Shown piece by piece: positions 34,674-42,876 of a stretch of 64,000 nucleotides of DNA. The notes beneath the pieces were generated by a model. The model worked only from the letters and a program-made list of their open reading frames with translations, made no database searches and was not told the origin of the DNA. How positions within the stretch are numbered: position 1 is the first letter of the stretch; each line of letters begins with the position of its first letter. Source of the stretch: Emticicia sp037153985 (GTDB taxonomy: Bacteria > Bacteroidota > Bacteroidia > Cytophagales > Spirosomataceae); the NCBI RefSeq assembly GCF_037153985.1, contig NZ_JBBAYI010000001.1:620001-684000 (forward strand). The letters are read 5' to 3'. Both the position numbers and the translations under genes were made by a program.

Positions 34674-34992
34674 TCATAGCCTCGTTCTTTTAGCTTCCTG
34701 CGCCTATGGGTATGTTGGAAAATGTAATTGCTGTGAAAAATATAATCTGGTTTTCAATAACCAGCTTTTTATATTTTCAGAAGAAGATTTGAGGTATTTC
34801 AGGCGTATGCTAGAAGACGAAACCACTGTATTTGAAGCAGGCAATTTATGTGGCAATGGAAGAACAATCGGGCTAAAAACACCATTGAACAACTTTTTTA
34901 TCATGTTTACCCCTAAAGAACTAGAAAACTTGAAAAATATGTTAGACGATACATTCGTCATGATTGAAGTTAGCAAGGTTTTGCAGTATTAA
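34666..34992 (+). CDS. Cys-rich small protein (DUF6686-like) in the Fur-family operon
   Basis: 108 residues with an N-terminal Cys cluster: Cys12 in LASCAYGYVG, then CNCC at Cys20, Cys22 and Cys23, and one further Cys near residue 60 (GNLCGNG). The rest alternates beta and helical segments (NLVFNNQLFIFSEEDL, then TPLNNFFIMFTPKEL). It resembles a small Bacteroidota family I recall as DUF6686; this naming is uncertain. Cytoplasmic, no signal. The Cys cluster plus position in the Fur-family operon suggest metal binding. Confidence 0.6.
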   Translation: MTNHSLVLLASCAYGYVGKCNCCEKYNLVFNNQLFIFSEEDLRYFRRMLEDETTVFEAGNLCGNGRTIGLKTPLNNFFIMFTPKELENLKNMLDDTFVMIEVSKVLQY

Positions 34993-35052
34993 ATATCCTG
35001 CATCAATTTTATGAAGTTTATATTTAAGTCGTAAATAACTGTCGTAGTAAAT

Positions 35053-35088
35053 AATCTTGTCAACGAATTGGGTGGCAAGATTTTTTTT
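35053..35088 (+). terminator. Terminator of the Fur-family operon
   Basis: 7-bp stem AATCTTG / CAAGATT with a 16-nt loop, running into eight T residues. Confidence 0.65.
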
Positions 35089-35219
35089 CTATCTAGCAGC
35101 CATGAGAACATAACCGCTCAATAAATAGCGTAGAATTAATCTAAATTATAATAAGAATCAATTTATATTTGAACTGCTTAGCTTTTTAACGTGGCACCAA
35201 CACCAACTCTAAAATACGA

Positions 35220-36740
35220 ATGAAATCCATTTTCTTACTAATATTTTCCTTTTTTATTTCCTTTATTATTTCAGCACAACAACCTGTAATTGAGTGGCAA
35301 AAAACGTATGGAGGTAGTTTTTATGACAAAGCTGTGTCAGTAGTTGAAACAACCGACGGTGGCTATTTTATTGGAGGGCATTCACAATCAGACAATTATG
35401 ACTTAGAAAGACATTACGGTTTTTTTGATGGCTGGGTTATTAAACTAAACCATGCAGGTGAGCTACAATGGAAGAAATCGCTTGGTGGGAGCGGTGAAGA
35501 CTACATAAATTCTGTTATTGAAACCCCTGACCATAAATATATATGTGTTGGGTACACAAACTCAACCAATTATGACATCACTGAAAATTATGGGCATTAT
35601 GACTACTGGCTCATGAAATTTGGTAATAATGGCGAAATAGAGTGGAAAAAAAATCTTGGAGGTAACTCTAACGACTATGGTTATTCTATTTGCAAGGCCG
35701 AAGAAAATACCTACATGATTGCAGGCTATTCTGAATCACAGGATGAACACATACAGGGGCATCATGGTATGTATGATGCTTGGCTCTTGAAGATAGATGA
35801 TAACGGGAATATTTTATGGCAAAAGGCTTACGGAGCAACCGGTCAGGACCATGCCCACTCGATTATTAAAACAAAAAACGGTGGTTTTGTTTTTGTGGGT
35901 TATTCATCGTCACAAGACTTGCCGGGTTTAAGCAACAAAGGCGGTCTGGATTTCTGGATTGTAAAACTTGACAAAAACGGAGAAATTCAATGGCAAAATA
36001 CATTTGGTGGCTCTCTGGACGAATATGCCAAGTCGGTTGTTGAATGCACAGATGGAAGTTTTGTTATAGCGGGCGAAACATATTCGCACGATTATGACGC
36101 AATTGAAAACCATGCAAATTATGATAATCCTGACAATAGGGACTACCTGATTGTGAAAGTTGACAGCCTCGGGCAGAAAATCTGGAGCAGGTGCTATGGA
36201 GGGGTTAAAAATGAATATGCTCGTTCGGTATTACAGGCATTTGACGGGCAATATATAGTAGTGGGTGAATCTTACTCGGCAAATGGCGAGGGAGACCCCG
36301 TCGGGAATCATGGCAGTGCTGACTTCTGGCTTATTAAACTAAATCCGGCAAACGGCGATATGCTTTGGCACAAAACTTATGGTGGCAGCGGGCATGACGA
36401 GCCCAATTGCATGCTCAATACTTTCGACAACGGGTATCTGATTGTTGGTAATACGGCCTCCCCCAGTGACGGCGACGTATCGGGCTGGCGTGGCGATGAT
36501 GATTTCTGGATTTTAAAACTAAAAAACAATGAATGCCAGAAAAATCTGACGCTTACCAAAAATATTCCGAATGGTAGTTATAGTTACAGTGCTGCCGAAA
36601 AAATAATTTTCAATGGCAAAGTACTCGATAGCTCATCTAACATAAAACTACATGCAAATAAAAGTATTATGCTCATGAGCGGATTTCAGACACAGGCAGG
36701 AGCTACCTTTGAAGCAAAAATGGATGGCTGTGTTGATTAA
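35220..36740 (+). CDS. Secreted seven-repeat (probable beta-propeller) protein
   Basis: 506 residues. Signal peptide to about residue 20 (SFFISFIISAQ), then seven repeats of about 58 residues, each with a W-x-K-x-[YLF]-GG-start, a central GG[YF]-x-[IV]-G-type strand and a closing DxW[LIV][IVLM]K[LFIV] strand before the next W. Seven such repeats fit a seven-bladed propeller. A C-terminal domain of about 70 residues ends MDGCVD and matches the C-terminal domain of the two subtilases. No catalytic residues were seen; a binding or surface role is likely. It stands alone between the Fur-family operon and the rplY-prs operon. Confidence 0.8.
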   Translation: MKSIFLLIFSFFISFIISAQQPVIEWQKTYGGSFYDKAVSVVETTDGGYFIGGHSQSDNYDLERHYGFFDGWVIKLNHAGELQWKKSLGGSGEDYINSVIETPDHKYICVGYTNSTNYDITENYGHYDYWLMKFGNNGEIEWKKNLGGNSNDYGYSICKAEENTYMIAGYSESQDEHIQGHHGMYDAWLLKIDDNGNILWQKAYGATGQDHAHSIIKTKNGGFVFVGYSSSQDLPGLSNKGGLDFWIVKLDKNGEIQWQNTFGGSLDEYAKSVVECTDGSFVIAGETYSHDYDAIENHANYDNPDNRDYLIVKVDSLGQKIWSRCYGGVKNEYARSVLQAFDGQYIVVGESYSANGEGDPVGNHGSADFWLIKLNPANGDMLWHKTYGGSGHDEPNCMLNTFDNGYLIVGNTASPSDGDVSGWRGDDDFWILKLKNNECQKNLTLTKNIPNGSYSYSAAEKIIFNGKVLDSSSNIKLHANKSIMLMSGFQTQAGATFEAKMDGCVD

Positions 36741-36769
36741 AAAAATAACGGGCTGTTGGCAGCCCGTTA
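36739..36769 (-). terminator. Terminator of the prs-rplY operon
   Basis: 10-bp perfect stem TAACGGGCTG / CAGCCCGTTA with TTGG loop, followed on the minus strand by seven T residues. Confidence 0.88.
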
Positions 36770-36798
36770 CAAATCTATTAGCTATTGTTTGTTCAATC

Positions 36799-37359
36799 TT
36801 ATGACTGACGCAAAGAACGAGGAATTGTAATAACTGCAACTGGGTTGCTGTTAGCATCAAGAATTTTAACGCCATCAATTTCTTTGATTGCGCCAACCTT
36901 GATTGATTTACCTAAGTCCAGGTCTTTGATGTCAACGTTTACATAATCAGGAATATTTTTAGCAGGACCTTGCAAACGAAGTTTTTGCATTTTCTGAACT
37001 AATTTACCCCCTTTCTTTTGTCCTTCTGACGGACCGTGTAATTTAATTGGAACGGCTACTTTAATTACTTTATCTGGAGTAATTTCAAGGAAATCCGCAT
37101 GGATAATTTGGTCATTTACCGGATGATACTGTGAATCCTGTAAAATACCTGTATAAATTTTACCTTCAATATTGATGGTTACTTCATACACATCAGGCGT
37201 GAAAAGCAAATCACGGAACAAGTAAGCTGGGGCATAGAATGATACTTGATCGGCACCACCATACAATACGCAAGGAATCATACCCTGATTACGTAGCTCC
37301 TGTGAAGCTTGGCGTCCGAGATTCGCTCTGTTATACCCTACAATCTCAGTTTTTTTCAT
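36799..37359 (-). CDS. rplY: Ribosomal protein bL25 (long, CTC-type)
   Basis: 186-residue 50S protein that binds 5S rRNA. The N-terminal L25 domain (about 1-90) begins KKTEIVGYNRANLG and includes IPCVLYGG; the C-terminal TL5/CTC extension (about 95-180) has VPIKLHGPSEGQKKGGKL. It lies 41 bp downstream of prs on the same strand, the common prs-rplY pair, and ends at a good terminator. Full length for the long form. Confidence 0.95.
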   Translation of the reverse strand: MKKTEIVGYNRANLGRQASQELRNQGMIPCVLYGGADQVSFYAPAYLFRDLLFTPDVYEVTINIEGKIYTGILQDSQYHPVNDQIIHADFLEITPDKVIKVAVPIKLHGPSEGQKKGGKLVQKMQKLRLQGPAKNIPDYVNVDIKDLDLGKSIKVGAIKEIDGVKILDANSNPVAVITIPRSLRQS

Positions 37360-37400
37360 TTTTCTAAAATTTAAAGTAATGAACTCAGTTTTAAAATTAA

Positions 37401-38351
37401 TTAAAACCCTAAGCTCTGTTGATAATTTATAAATAATGTGCTAATAGACCCATTATCTCTGATTCGGCCAATAGCCTTTCCGAATAATTCTGCTACTGAT
37501 AACGCTTTAATCTTAGGGTTATCGTAGCGTAACGGAATCGAATCAGTTACAACCAACTCGGTTAAAACCGAATTGCTTATGTTGTCGTTGGCTTTTCCTG
37601 AAAGAACCGGATGCGTACAGAACGCTCTTACAGATTTTGCGCCTTTTGACAGGATAAGTTCTGCCGCTTTGCAGATGGTTCCTCCGGTATCAATAAGGTC
37701 ATCAACCAGAATTACATCAGAACCTTCTACATCGCCAATCAACTGCATTGAAGCAATTTCGTTGGCTTTTTTCCGATGCTTGTCACAAATAACAATGTCG
37801 GCATCAAAATAAGAAGCAAACTTACGGCAACGTGCCACCCCGCCTACGTCAGGAGAAGCAAATTTGATATTTGATAGGTTTTGTGCCTTCAAATACGGAA
37901 CAAATACCGAAATACCCTCCAGATGGTCAACCGGAATATCAAAGAATCCCTGAATCTGACCAGCGTGCAGGTCCATCGTCATTACACGGTCTGCACCAGC
38001 GGCTGTAAGCATATTAGCAATAAGTTTTGCTGTAATACCTACCCGTGGTTTGTCTTTACGGTCTTGTCGGGCATACCCGAAATAAGGTATAACCGCACAT
38101 ACATAGTGAGCAGAAGCTCGTCTGGCGGCATCAATCATCATTAACAACTCCATGATATTATCACTTGGAGGAAACGTTGATTGAATTAAAAAAACATCAC
38201 AACCTCTTACAGATTCATCAAAACTTACTGAAATTTCACTATCTGCAAAACGGTTAATGCTTACACCGCCCAAGTCTTTGCCATAATAATCTGCAACCCG
38301 ACTTGCTAAATACCTTGATGAAGTACCTGAAAAAATCTTAACTTCTGCCAT
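37401..38351 (-). CDS. prs: Ribose-phosphate pyrophosphokinase
   Basis: 316-residue enzyme making PRPP from ribose 5-phosphate and ATP for nucleotide, histidine and tryptophan synthesis. Visible are the catalytic loop region YARQDRKDKPR, the MTMDLHAGQIQGFF motif (about 125-138) and the PRPP-binding loop DDLIDTGGT (about 218-226). Length and motifs are standard for class I. The start ATG has a TACCTTTG -7 element 29 bp upstream. rplY follows in the operon. Confidence 0.97.
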   Translation of the reverse strand: MAEVKIFSGTSSRYLASRVADYYGKDLGGVSINRFADSEISVSFDESVRGCDVFLIQSTFPPSDNIMELLMMIDAARRASAHYVCAVIPYFGYARQDRKDKPRVGITAKLIANMLTAAGADRVMTMDLHAGQIQGFFDIPVDHLEGISVFVPYLKAQNLSNIKFASPDVGGVARCRKFASYFDADIVICDKHRKKANEIASMQLIGDVEGSDVILVDDLIDTGGTICKAAELILSKGAKSVRAFCTHPVLSGKANDNISNSVLTELVVTDSIPLRYDNPKIKALSVAELFGKAIGRIRDNGSISTLFINYQQSLGF

Positions 38352-38379
38352 ATTTTTTTTGCCTCTGAAAAAAGATTCG

Positions 38380-38387
38380 CAAAGGTA
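38380..38387 (-). promoter_or_regulatory. -7 element of prs-rplY
   Basis: Minus-strand TACCTTTG, the same octamer as the Fur-family promoter, 29 bp before the prs ATG. Confidence 0.55.
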
Positions 38388-38441
38388 CGCTTTTTGCTTA
38401 AAAAAACATACCCCCCTTTAGAATATTTTATGCTTTTTGTA

Positions 38442-38449
38442 TAGATTTG
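38442..38449 (+). promoter_or_regulatory. -7 element of the 38481 gene
   Basis: TAGATTTG followed by CAA, 32 bp before the ATG at 38481 and divergent from the prs promoter. Confidence 0.5.
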
Positions 38450-38480
38450 CAATATTCATGGAATAAAGTGGAAACGTACC

Positions 38481-38882
38481 ATGACAAATAAACACTTGAA
38501 ACTGATGCAATTGTCGCTACTGGACGAAGTTCCTGAATTAAACAAAATATTTTTTCTGGATGTTTTTGCTGAGTCATACTACGACACCAGCAAAAAACGT
38601 ATGCGACTAAACACTATCAATGGCCAGCAAGTACCCTGCGACATTAAAGTTAGCTGCCCCTCACGGCTGCTTACCCGCTACCCCGAGGGTACTATCTTTA
38701 AACTGGATGCCCGCCTTGTCAGAAAAGGAGAAGGCAAAAATCCTTATTTTATTGCTATTAACCGAAACAATATGCAAAGAGCATTAGAGTTCTTTGATTA
38801 TAATCTGAAAGTTCAGAATGGCTTCGATTACGTGATGCCCAAAAAGCATAAAAGCGTTATCAAATCGGCAAAGGCCGTCTGA
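38481..38882 (+). CDS. Hypothetical small basic protein
   Basis: 133 residues, no signal peptide. It begins MTNKHLKLMQLSLLDEVP, has a central beta-type part (LNTINGQQVPCDIKVSCPSRLL and FKLDARLVRKG) and a basic C-terminus (MPKKHKSVIKSAKAV). The strand pattern and the charge could fit a small nucleic-acid-binding fold, but I do not recognise a family and claim no function. It has its own consensus -7 element, divergent from prs, and a weak hairpin after it, so it is probably monocistronic. Confidence 0.6.
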   Translation: MTNKHLKLMQLSLLDEVPELNKIFFLDVFAESYYDTSKKRMRLNTINGQQVPCDIKVSCPSRLLTRYPEGTIFKLDARLVRKGEGKNPYFIAINRNNMQRALEFFDYNLKVQNGFDYVMPKKHKSVIKSAKAV

Positions 38883-38934
38883 ACACAGATCTATTTTGTA
38901 TGATTAATAATTTTTCTTCTTTTAAGCATTTCAT

Positions 38935-38964
38935 GCGTATTTTCAAGTAGTATACGCTATTTTT
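38935..38964 (+). terminator. Weak terminator-like hairpin
   Basis: 6-bp stem GCGTAT / ATACGC with an 11-nt loop, followed by a T-rich stretch, downstream of the 38481 gene. Low confidence because the stem is short. Confidence 0.35.
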
Positions 38965-39121
38965 AAAGGAAACTAATTATTTTCACAGCGTTTTAACTGG
39001 TTATTTACGTCTATTGTATAATAGTTCACTATTCAATCGTAAATTTCCCGTGATAACACAAACAGCAGAAATTTACTTAAAACCCTTAACCCGCAAAAAG
39101 CTATTGACCTCGAATAGTTTG

Positions 39122-39640
39122 ATGGAGGTTGTCAAAGACTGCCTGAAGGGCAATGAAAAGGCCATGAAAATTTTTTATGAGCATTTTCATGGGTTTGCTT
39201 TATCTGCTTGTATGAGTTATTGTGAAAACCGTGAGGATGCGCTTGAAATAATGAACGATGGTTTCTTAAAAGTCTTCAAAAACCTTGATAAAATCGATAA
39301 TATCGACAGCATTAAACCGTGGTTGAGGCGAATCATGATTAATGGTGCGATTGACCATTACAGAAAAAATATACATAAACAATCAACTGAATTATCAGAA
39401 AATATTGCAGAATCAAATTATGGCGATGAATCGGTATACGCAAAGCTGTCATCAGAAGACATCATGAGTGCCATTCAAAGCTTGCCGGCTAACTACCGCG
39501 TTGTTTTTAACCTTTATGCCATTGAGGGTTATTCACATAAAGAAATTGGAGAAATGTTAAATATTGCAGAGAGTACCTCAAGAGCCAATTTATCGCTGGC
39601 TAATGGGCTACTCCGACAAAAATTAACAAAAAGATTGTAG
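39122..39640 (+). CDS. ECF-type RNA polymerase sigma factor
   Basis: 172 residues from ATG 39122 (the frame is open from a TTG at 39014, but the family N-terminus fits here). Region 2 spans about 5-75 (AMKIFYEHFHGFAL, then REDALEIMNDGFLKVF), and region 4 about 110-165 with LPANYRVVFNLYAIEGYSHKEIGEML and the helix-turn-helix STSRANLSLANGLL. The next gene starts 2 bp after the stop and encodes a single-pass membrane protein, the standard place for an anti-sigma factor. Target promoters are unknown. Confidence 0.9.
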   Translation: MEVVKDCLKGNEKAMKIFYEHFHGFALSACMSYCENREDALEIMNDGFLKVFKNLDKIDNIDSIKPWLRRIMINGAIDHYRKNIHKQSTELSENIAESNYGDESVYAKLSSEDIMSAIQSLPANYRVVFNLYAIEGYSHKEIGEMLNIAESTSRANLSLANGLLRQKLTKRL

Positions 39641-39642
39641 TC

Positions 39643-40845
39643 ATGCAAGAACAAGAAAAATTTTATAGAATCATTAGGGAAAAGCTGGATGATTATCATC
39701 CCAGATATTCGCCTGATGACTGGAAAAAAATGAAGCGCAAAATAATGATTAGTAATCTTTTACGTTTTGCTCTTCCGAGTGTAGCTATTTTAATAATCGG
39801 GTTAGGCTTCTACTGGTACTCACCCAATGAAACTACGGCCAGCCAGCCCGTTGTAGTCCCAACCAAACCAGTTTCGGTAAAGACACAAGCTCCAAAAGAT
39901 AAAGTTGCGATTGACAGCACTTCAACAAAAACTGAAATCATACAAGAAAAGAAATCAACTCCGGTAGCCTTAAAAGCCAAAGAACCAGTTTTTCCTGAGT
40001 TATATAATGAGGCATCGTCAAATACGAGTGAACCACTGGCAAATCTGAAAATAAACAAACTCGCTTCAAGGAAAATAGCCTACCCTGCTGAAAAACATGC
40101 TGATTTATCTGACAAAGAAATTTTGTTCTTATCGTCTTCGGCTGTTTCAATGAGCGATAAAATTTCACGCGTGCGCCAGCTAGGCCGCACGTTCGAGCTT
40201 ACCTCCTATCAGGCACTTGACCGCAATATTGAAAAATGGAAAAACGTGGTAGTTGTTTGTGATATTACCTCAAGTATGTTTCCATATACAACGCAGGTTT
40301 TTGACTGGATGAGCGAAAACCTTGACAACACCAGTATTAAAGGTATTGTTTTCTTTACAGATTGTGACAGTCTGGGGAATCAGACCAGAGGAAAACTTCC
40401 AGGCAAAATGTTTATGGTCAAAACCAGAGATGAACTCACTCTCTGGGATACTATGTTTACCGCAATTAATAATACTGAAAATAATAAAGACCGCGCTGAA
40501 AATAACATTGAGGCTTTATTATTTGCAGAAAAGAATTTTCCTGAAGCTGACGAAATAGTAATGATAGCTGACAACAGCAGCCCCGTTAAGGACATGAAGA
40601 ACTTGTCGAAGGTCAAGAAAAAAACACACATTATTTTATGTGGTGAAACATACGAACGCGATTTAGCTTTCCAATCTGACTACGTACAGATTGCCAAGAA
40701 AACACATGGAACCATTCATACGTTTGAAGATGATATTGAAAACCCTTCCAATATCAAAGAAATGACTGTTATAAGAGTAGGCCATATCTATTTCCGTTTT
40801 CAGAAAGGTAAGTTTTATACTACCAAACTTATTTTCCGGCCTTAG
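39643..40845 (+). CDS. Putative anti-sigma factor with periplasmic vWA-like domain
   Basis: 400 residues. The N-terminal 35 residues (IREKLDDYHPRYSPDDWKKM) resemble the short cytoplasmic tails of Bacteroidota anti-sigma factors, with the Pro/Trp pattern. A basic patch (KKMKRK) precedes one membrane helix (about 39-59), giving N-in/C-out topology. A Pro/Thr/Lys-rich linker (about 62-190) leads to a von Willebrand A-type domain: VVVVCDITSSM with Asp207, Thr209 and Ser211 as a MIDAS-like DxTxS set, then GIVFFTDCDS and EIVMIADNSS. Two bp from the sigma gene. Anti-sigma function is inferred from position and topology; the vWA assignment is fairly secure. Confidence 0.75.
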   Translation: MQEQEKFYRIIREKLDDYHPRYSPDDWKKMKRKIMISNLLRFALPSVAILIIGLGFYWYSPNETTASQPVVVPTKPVSVKTQAPKDKVAIDSTSTKTEIIQEKKSTPVALKAKEPVFPELYNEASSNTSEPLANLKINKLASRKIAYPAEKHADLSDKEILFLSSSAVSMSDKISRVRQLGRTFELTSYQALDRNIEKWKNVVVVCDITSSMFPYTTQVFDWMSENLDNTSIKGIVFFTDCDSLGNQTRGKLPGKMFMVKTRDELTLWDTMFTAINNTENNKDRAENNIEALLFAEKNFPEADEIVMIADNSSPVKDMKNLSKVKKKTHIILCGETYERDLAFQSDYVQIAKKTHGTIHTFEDDIENPSNIKEMTVIRVGHIYFRFQKGKFYTTKLIFRP

Positions 40846-40849
40846 TCTG

Positions 40850-41536
40850 CTATATTTCTACCACTAGAATAATAGCATCATTCGACAGTGCTTCAAAGGC
40901 TATGCTTAGTTTTTTATGTACTGGCTTATTCCAGATTACGATTCCATCACGGCTTTCTATCAAGCGGTTTTCAAATTCAAATGCGCCTTCAATCACAAAG
41001 GCAAATACGCCACTTCCGGTATTCCTGACGGTAAAAGAGCCTTCTTCCCTACCTTCAAACTTGCCTATATAACAATTATCGCTCAAAGCCAGTAGTTCGT
41101 TCTTCTGACTATCCAGATTAAACGAGACACGCTTGCTATTTTCCATACTCATTCTGGTACGGGCTATTCCTATCTGCAAAAAGTTCACCATCTCTTTTGC
41201 TAATGGATTCTTAATGTAGTAATGGTCTCCTCCTGAAACCGGCAGTATTGTTGCTTGCCCTGCAATAGTTAGTTGCCTGTTAGCCTTACTATTCTTAATT
41301 TCAATGCCCCCAACAATCGGAATGATAATTACATCCATATTGGTTTCAGCTTTGCATACAACTTTACTATTGGGTTTAAGGGTATCGTCATTACAGATAA
41401 TCAGGTTTCCCTGAGCGTACCTTGTCTCATCCTGATACTTTCCCGAATTGAAAGTATGAAAACTCCGGCAAATGTTATCGATGGTAATACCTCGTTTATA
41501 GGCCAGATAAATTTGTGCTTCAGTAACACTCAACAT
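40850..41536 (-). CDS. Pirin-like bicupin without visible metal ligands
   Basis: 228-residue cytoplasmic protein with two cupin halves. The N-terminal half aligns by eye to pirin/YhhW around TNMDVIIIPIVGGIEI, but the HxHxNME metal motif reads CKAETNMD, and the later His/Glu pair appears as GGDHYYIKN, so the usual metal site looks lost. The C-terminal half ends with the beta strands typical of the family (GVFAFVIEGAFEFENRL, then RDGIVIWNKP). Pirins include quercetinase-like enzymes and regulators. Last gene of the two-component/dioxygenase run, 4 bp after its neighbour. The reaction, if any, is unknown. Confidence 0.65.
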   Translation of the reverse strand: MLSVTEAQIYLAYKRGITIDNICRSFHTFNSGKYQDETRYAQGNLIICNDDTLKPNSKVVCKAETNMDVIIIPIVGGIEIKNSKANRQLTIAGQATILPVSGGDHYYIKNPLAKEMVNFLQIGIARTRMSMENSKRVSFNLDSQKNELLALSDNCYIGKFEGREEGSFTVRNTGSGVFAFVIEGAFEFENRLIESRDGIVIWNKPVHKKLSIAFEALSNDAIILVVEI

Positions 41537-41540
41537 AATT

Positions 41541-42056
41541 TTAAAGATTTTGAAAAGATGAAATGGTAAGATTTGCTTCTAAATGAACCATTTCAGTTAT
41601 TACCTCATTGTCATTAAAAAGGGCTTCTTTTTGATGCAAATGCGTAATAAGTAATTGCTCATGAATAGTATCTAGCCAGATTAATGGCTCACTGTAAAAA
41701 TAAACAGCCACTTTATGGTGCTTTTTGTGGTGTATATGTGACTGTAATATTTCAAAACGGAAATGCTGAAATGGCAAGCACAGTTTTCCTAAGCCATTGG
41801 TAATATCAGGTATCTGTCCGTTCAGTTGTCTGATATAATTAATTGCTGCTGTGCTTACCAGATAATGTAGTTTTTCGGCAGCCGGAATATGCCTGACAAG
41901 TTCCTGAAAAGTCTGATATTTACCGTCCTGATTATAGAATTGTGCCTGCATGAAAAACTCCATATAGGTATCATCGAATACACTTTTCTCCCATAACCCT
42001 TGCGAGTTCTCATCAATTATTTTCAGATAACATAGCTTTAGAAGCCCTTTTGCCAT
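41541..42056 (-). CDS. Hypothetical protein between dioxygenase and pirin-like genes
   Basis: 171 residues, soluble, no signal peptide. His is frequent, with a cluster QSHIHHKKHHK near residue 105-115 and further His in IHEQLLITHLHQKE. The second half looks beta-rich and cupin- or lipocalin-like, but I recognise no family. The ATG is 33 bp after the dioxygenase stop and the stop is 4 bp before the pirin-like gene, so it is firmly within the operon. The His cluster could bind metal, perhaps compensating for the metal-less pirin-like partner; this is speculation. Confidence 0.6.
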   Translation of the reverse strand: MAKGLLKLCYLKIIDENSQGLWEKSVFDDTYMEFFMQAQFYNQDGKYQTFQELVRHIPAAEKLHYLVSTAAINYIRQLNGQIPDITNGLGKLCLPFQHFRFEILQSHIHHKKHHKVAVYFYSEPLIWLDTIHEQLLITHLHQKEALFNDNEVITEMVHLEANLTISSFQNL

Positions 42057-42089
42057 AATTATAATTAGTTTCAGAATAACGTTTTCCTT

Positions 42090-42812
42090 TTAGGCGCTTA
42101 CTACAATCGTATGTGCAAGCACATATCCTGCCGATACGCTTCCTGTAATGGTCGACATCTCGGTGCCTACGCCATCACCAAAAACATTATCTCTGGCATT
42201 AGTCGTATCAGCTTGCCCATGGCTGGCATAAACTCCTTGTGCATAAACTACCTTGCTGGTATCTTCAGGAAATGCAATTTGTGTTACCAGTAAAGATTTT
42301 CCGCTGCTATTATAAACATGCACATGAATGTGTGTTGCCCGCCCTGAGTACCAACCCGGATAAATTGTTGTAAAAGTTACCAGCCCGTTGGCATCAGTCG
42401 TTTGCCTGCCTCTTAAAAAATGTACACTCGTGTAATTAGTACTTTGCATACCTGTACCACCGTATTCAGAGTAATTGCCGTTGGCATCGCAGTGCCATAT
42501 ATCAACCAATGCGTTGGCGAGGGCTGCACAACTATTGTTTTTATTCTGAATTGTAATTTTTACAGTTAATTTAGTGCCGGTTCTGTCAGAGGTTATATCA
42601 TTCTGCACTAAAGAACCCGGTACTTTTGTCGGGAAAGGGCCTTCTGTTTCAGTGGCTGTAATGGTACAAGAACCCGAAGTATTACTTGTATTGGTTGAAC
42701 CAGTTGTAGTTGAAGTATCTGGGCTTACATCTTCCGCATCTTTGCAGGCGGTAAAAAAAGGCACAATTGCCAATGAGCCAAGCCCTCTTTTTAAAAAATC
42801 TTTTCTGTCCAT
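42090..42812 (-). CDS. Lipoprotein intradiol ring-cleavage dioxygenase family protein
   Basis: 240 residues from ATG 42812 (MDRKDFLKRG; an earlier in-frame start is less likely). Signal with lipobox FFTAC, Cys23, then a Thr/Ser-rich linker and the dioxygenase fold. Expected non-haem Fe(III) ligands are visible: a Tyr at 114 or 117 (GNYSEYGG), Tyr155 (YPGWYSGR), His161 and His163 (THIHVHV). Members cleave catechol-type rings between the hydroxyls; exported Bacteroidota forms are uncharacterised. It follows the LytTR regulator gene, and a LytTR-type direct repeat lies 65 bp upstream. Substrate unknown. Confidence 0.87.
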   Translation of the reverse strand: MDRKDFLKRGLGSLAIVPFFTACKDAEDVSPDTSTTTGSTNTSNTSGSCTITATETEGPFPTKVPGSLVQNDITSDRTGTKLTVKITIQNKNNSCAALANALVDIWHCDANGNYSEYGGTGMQSTNYTSVHFLRGRQTTDANGLVTFTTIYPGWYSGRATHIHVHVYNSSGKSLLVTQIAFPEDTSKVVYAQGVYASHGQADTTNARDNVFGDGVGTEMSTITGSVSAGYVLAHTIVVSA

Positions 42813-42839
42813 AAGTTTTTGTTTTATAATCTTATAGAC

Positions 42840-42848
42840 GTACAAGAT
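42840..42848 (-). promoter_or_regulatory. Shared promoter-like element upstream of the dioxygenase
   Basis: GTACAAGAT on the plus strand (ATCTTGTAC on the coding strand), 28 bp from the direct repeat. The same 9-mer is found 29 bp from the repeat upstream of the kinase gene. It may act as a -7-type element. Confidence 0.5.
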
Positions 42849-42876
42849 TCTTTTTTAATTGCATCGATATAAAATG

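Noticed and set aside
39014..39121. Upstream TTG start for the sigma factor
   Set aside because: It would add 36 residues not typical of ECF factors; the ATG at 39122 gives the normal length.
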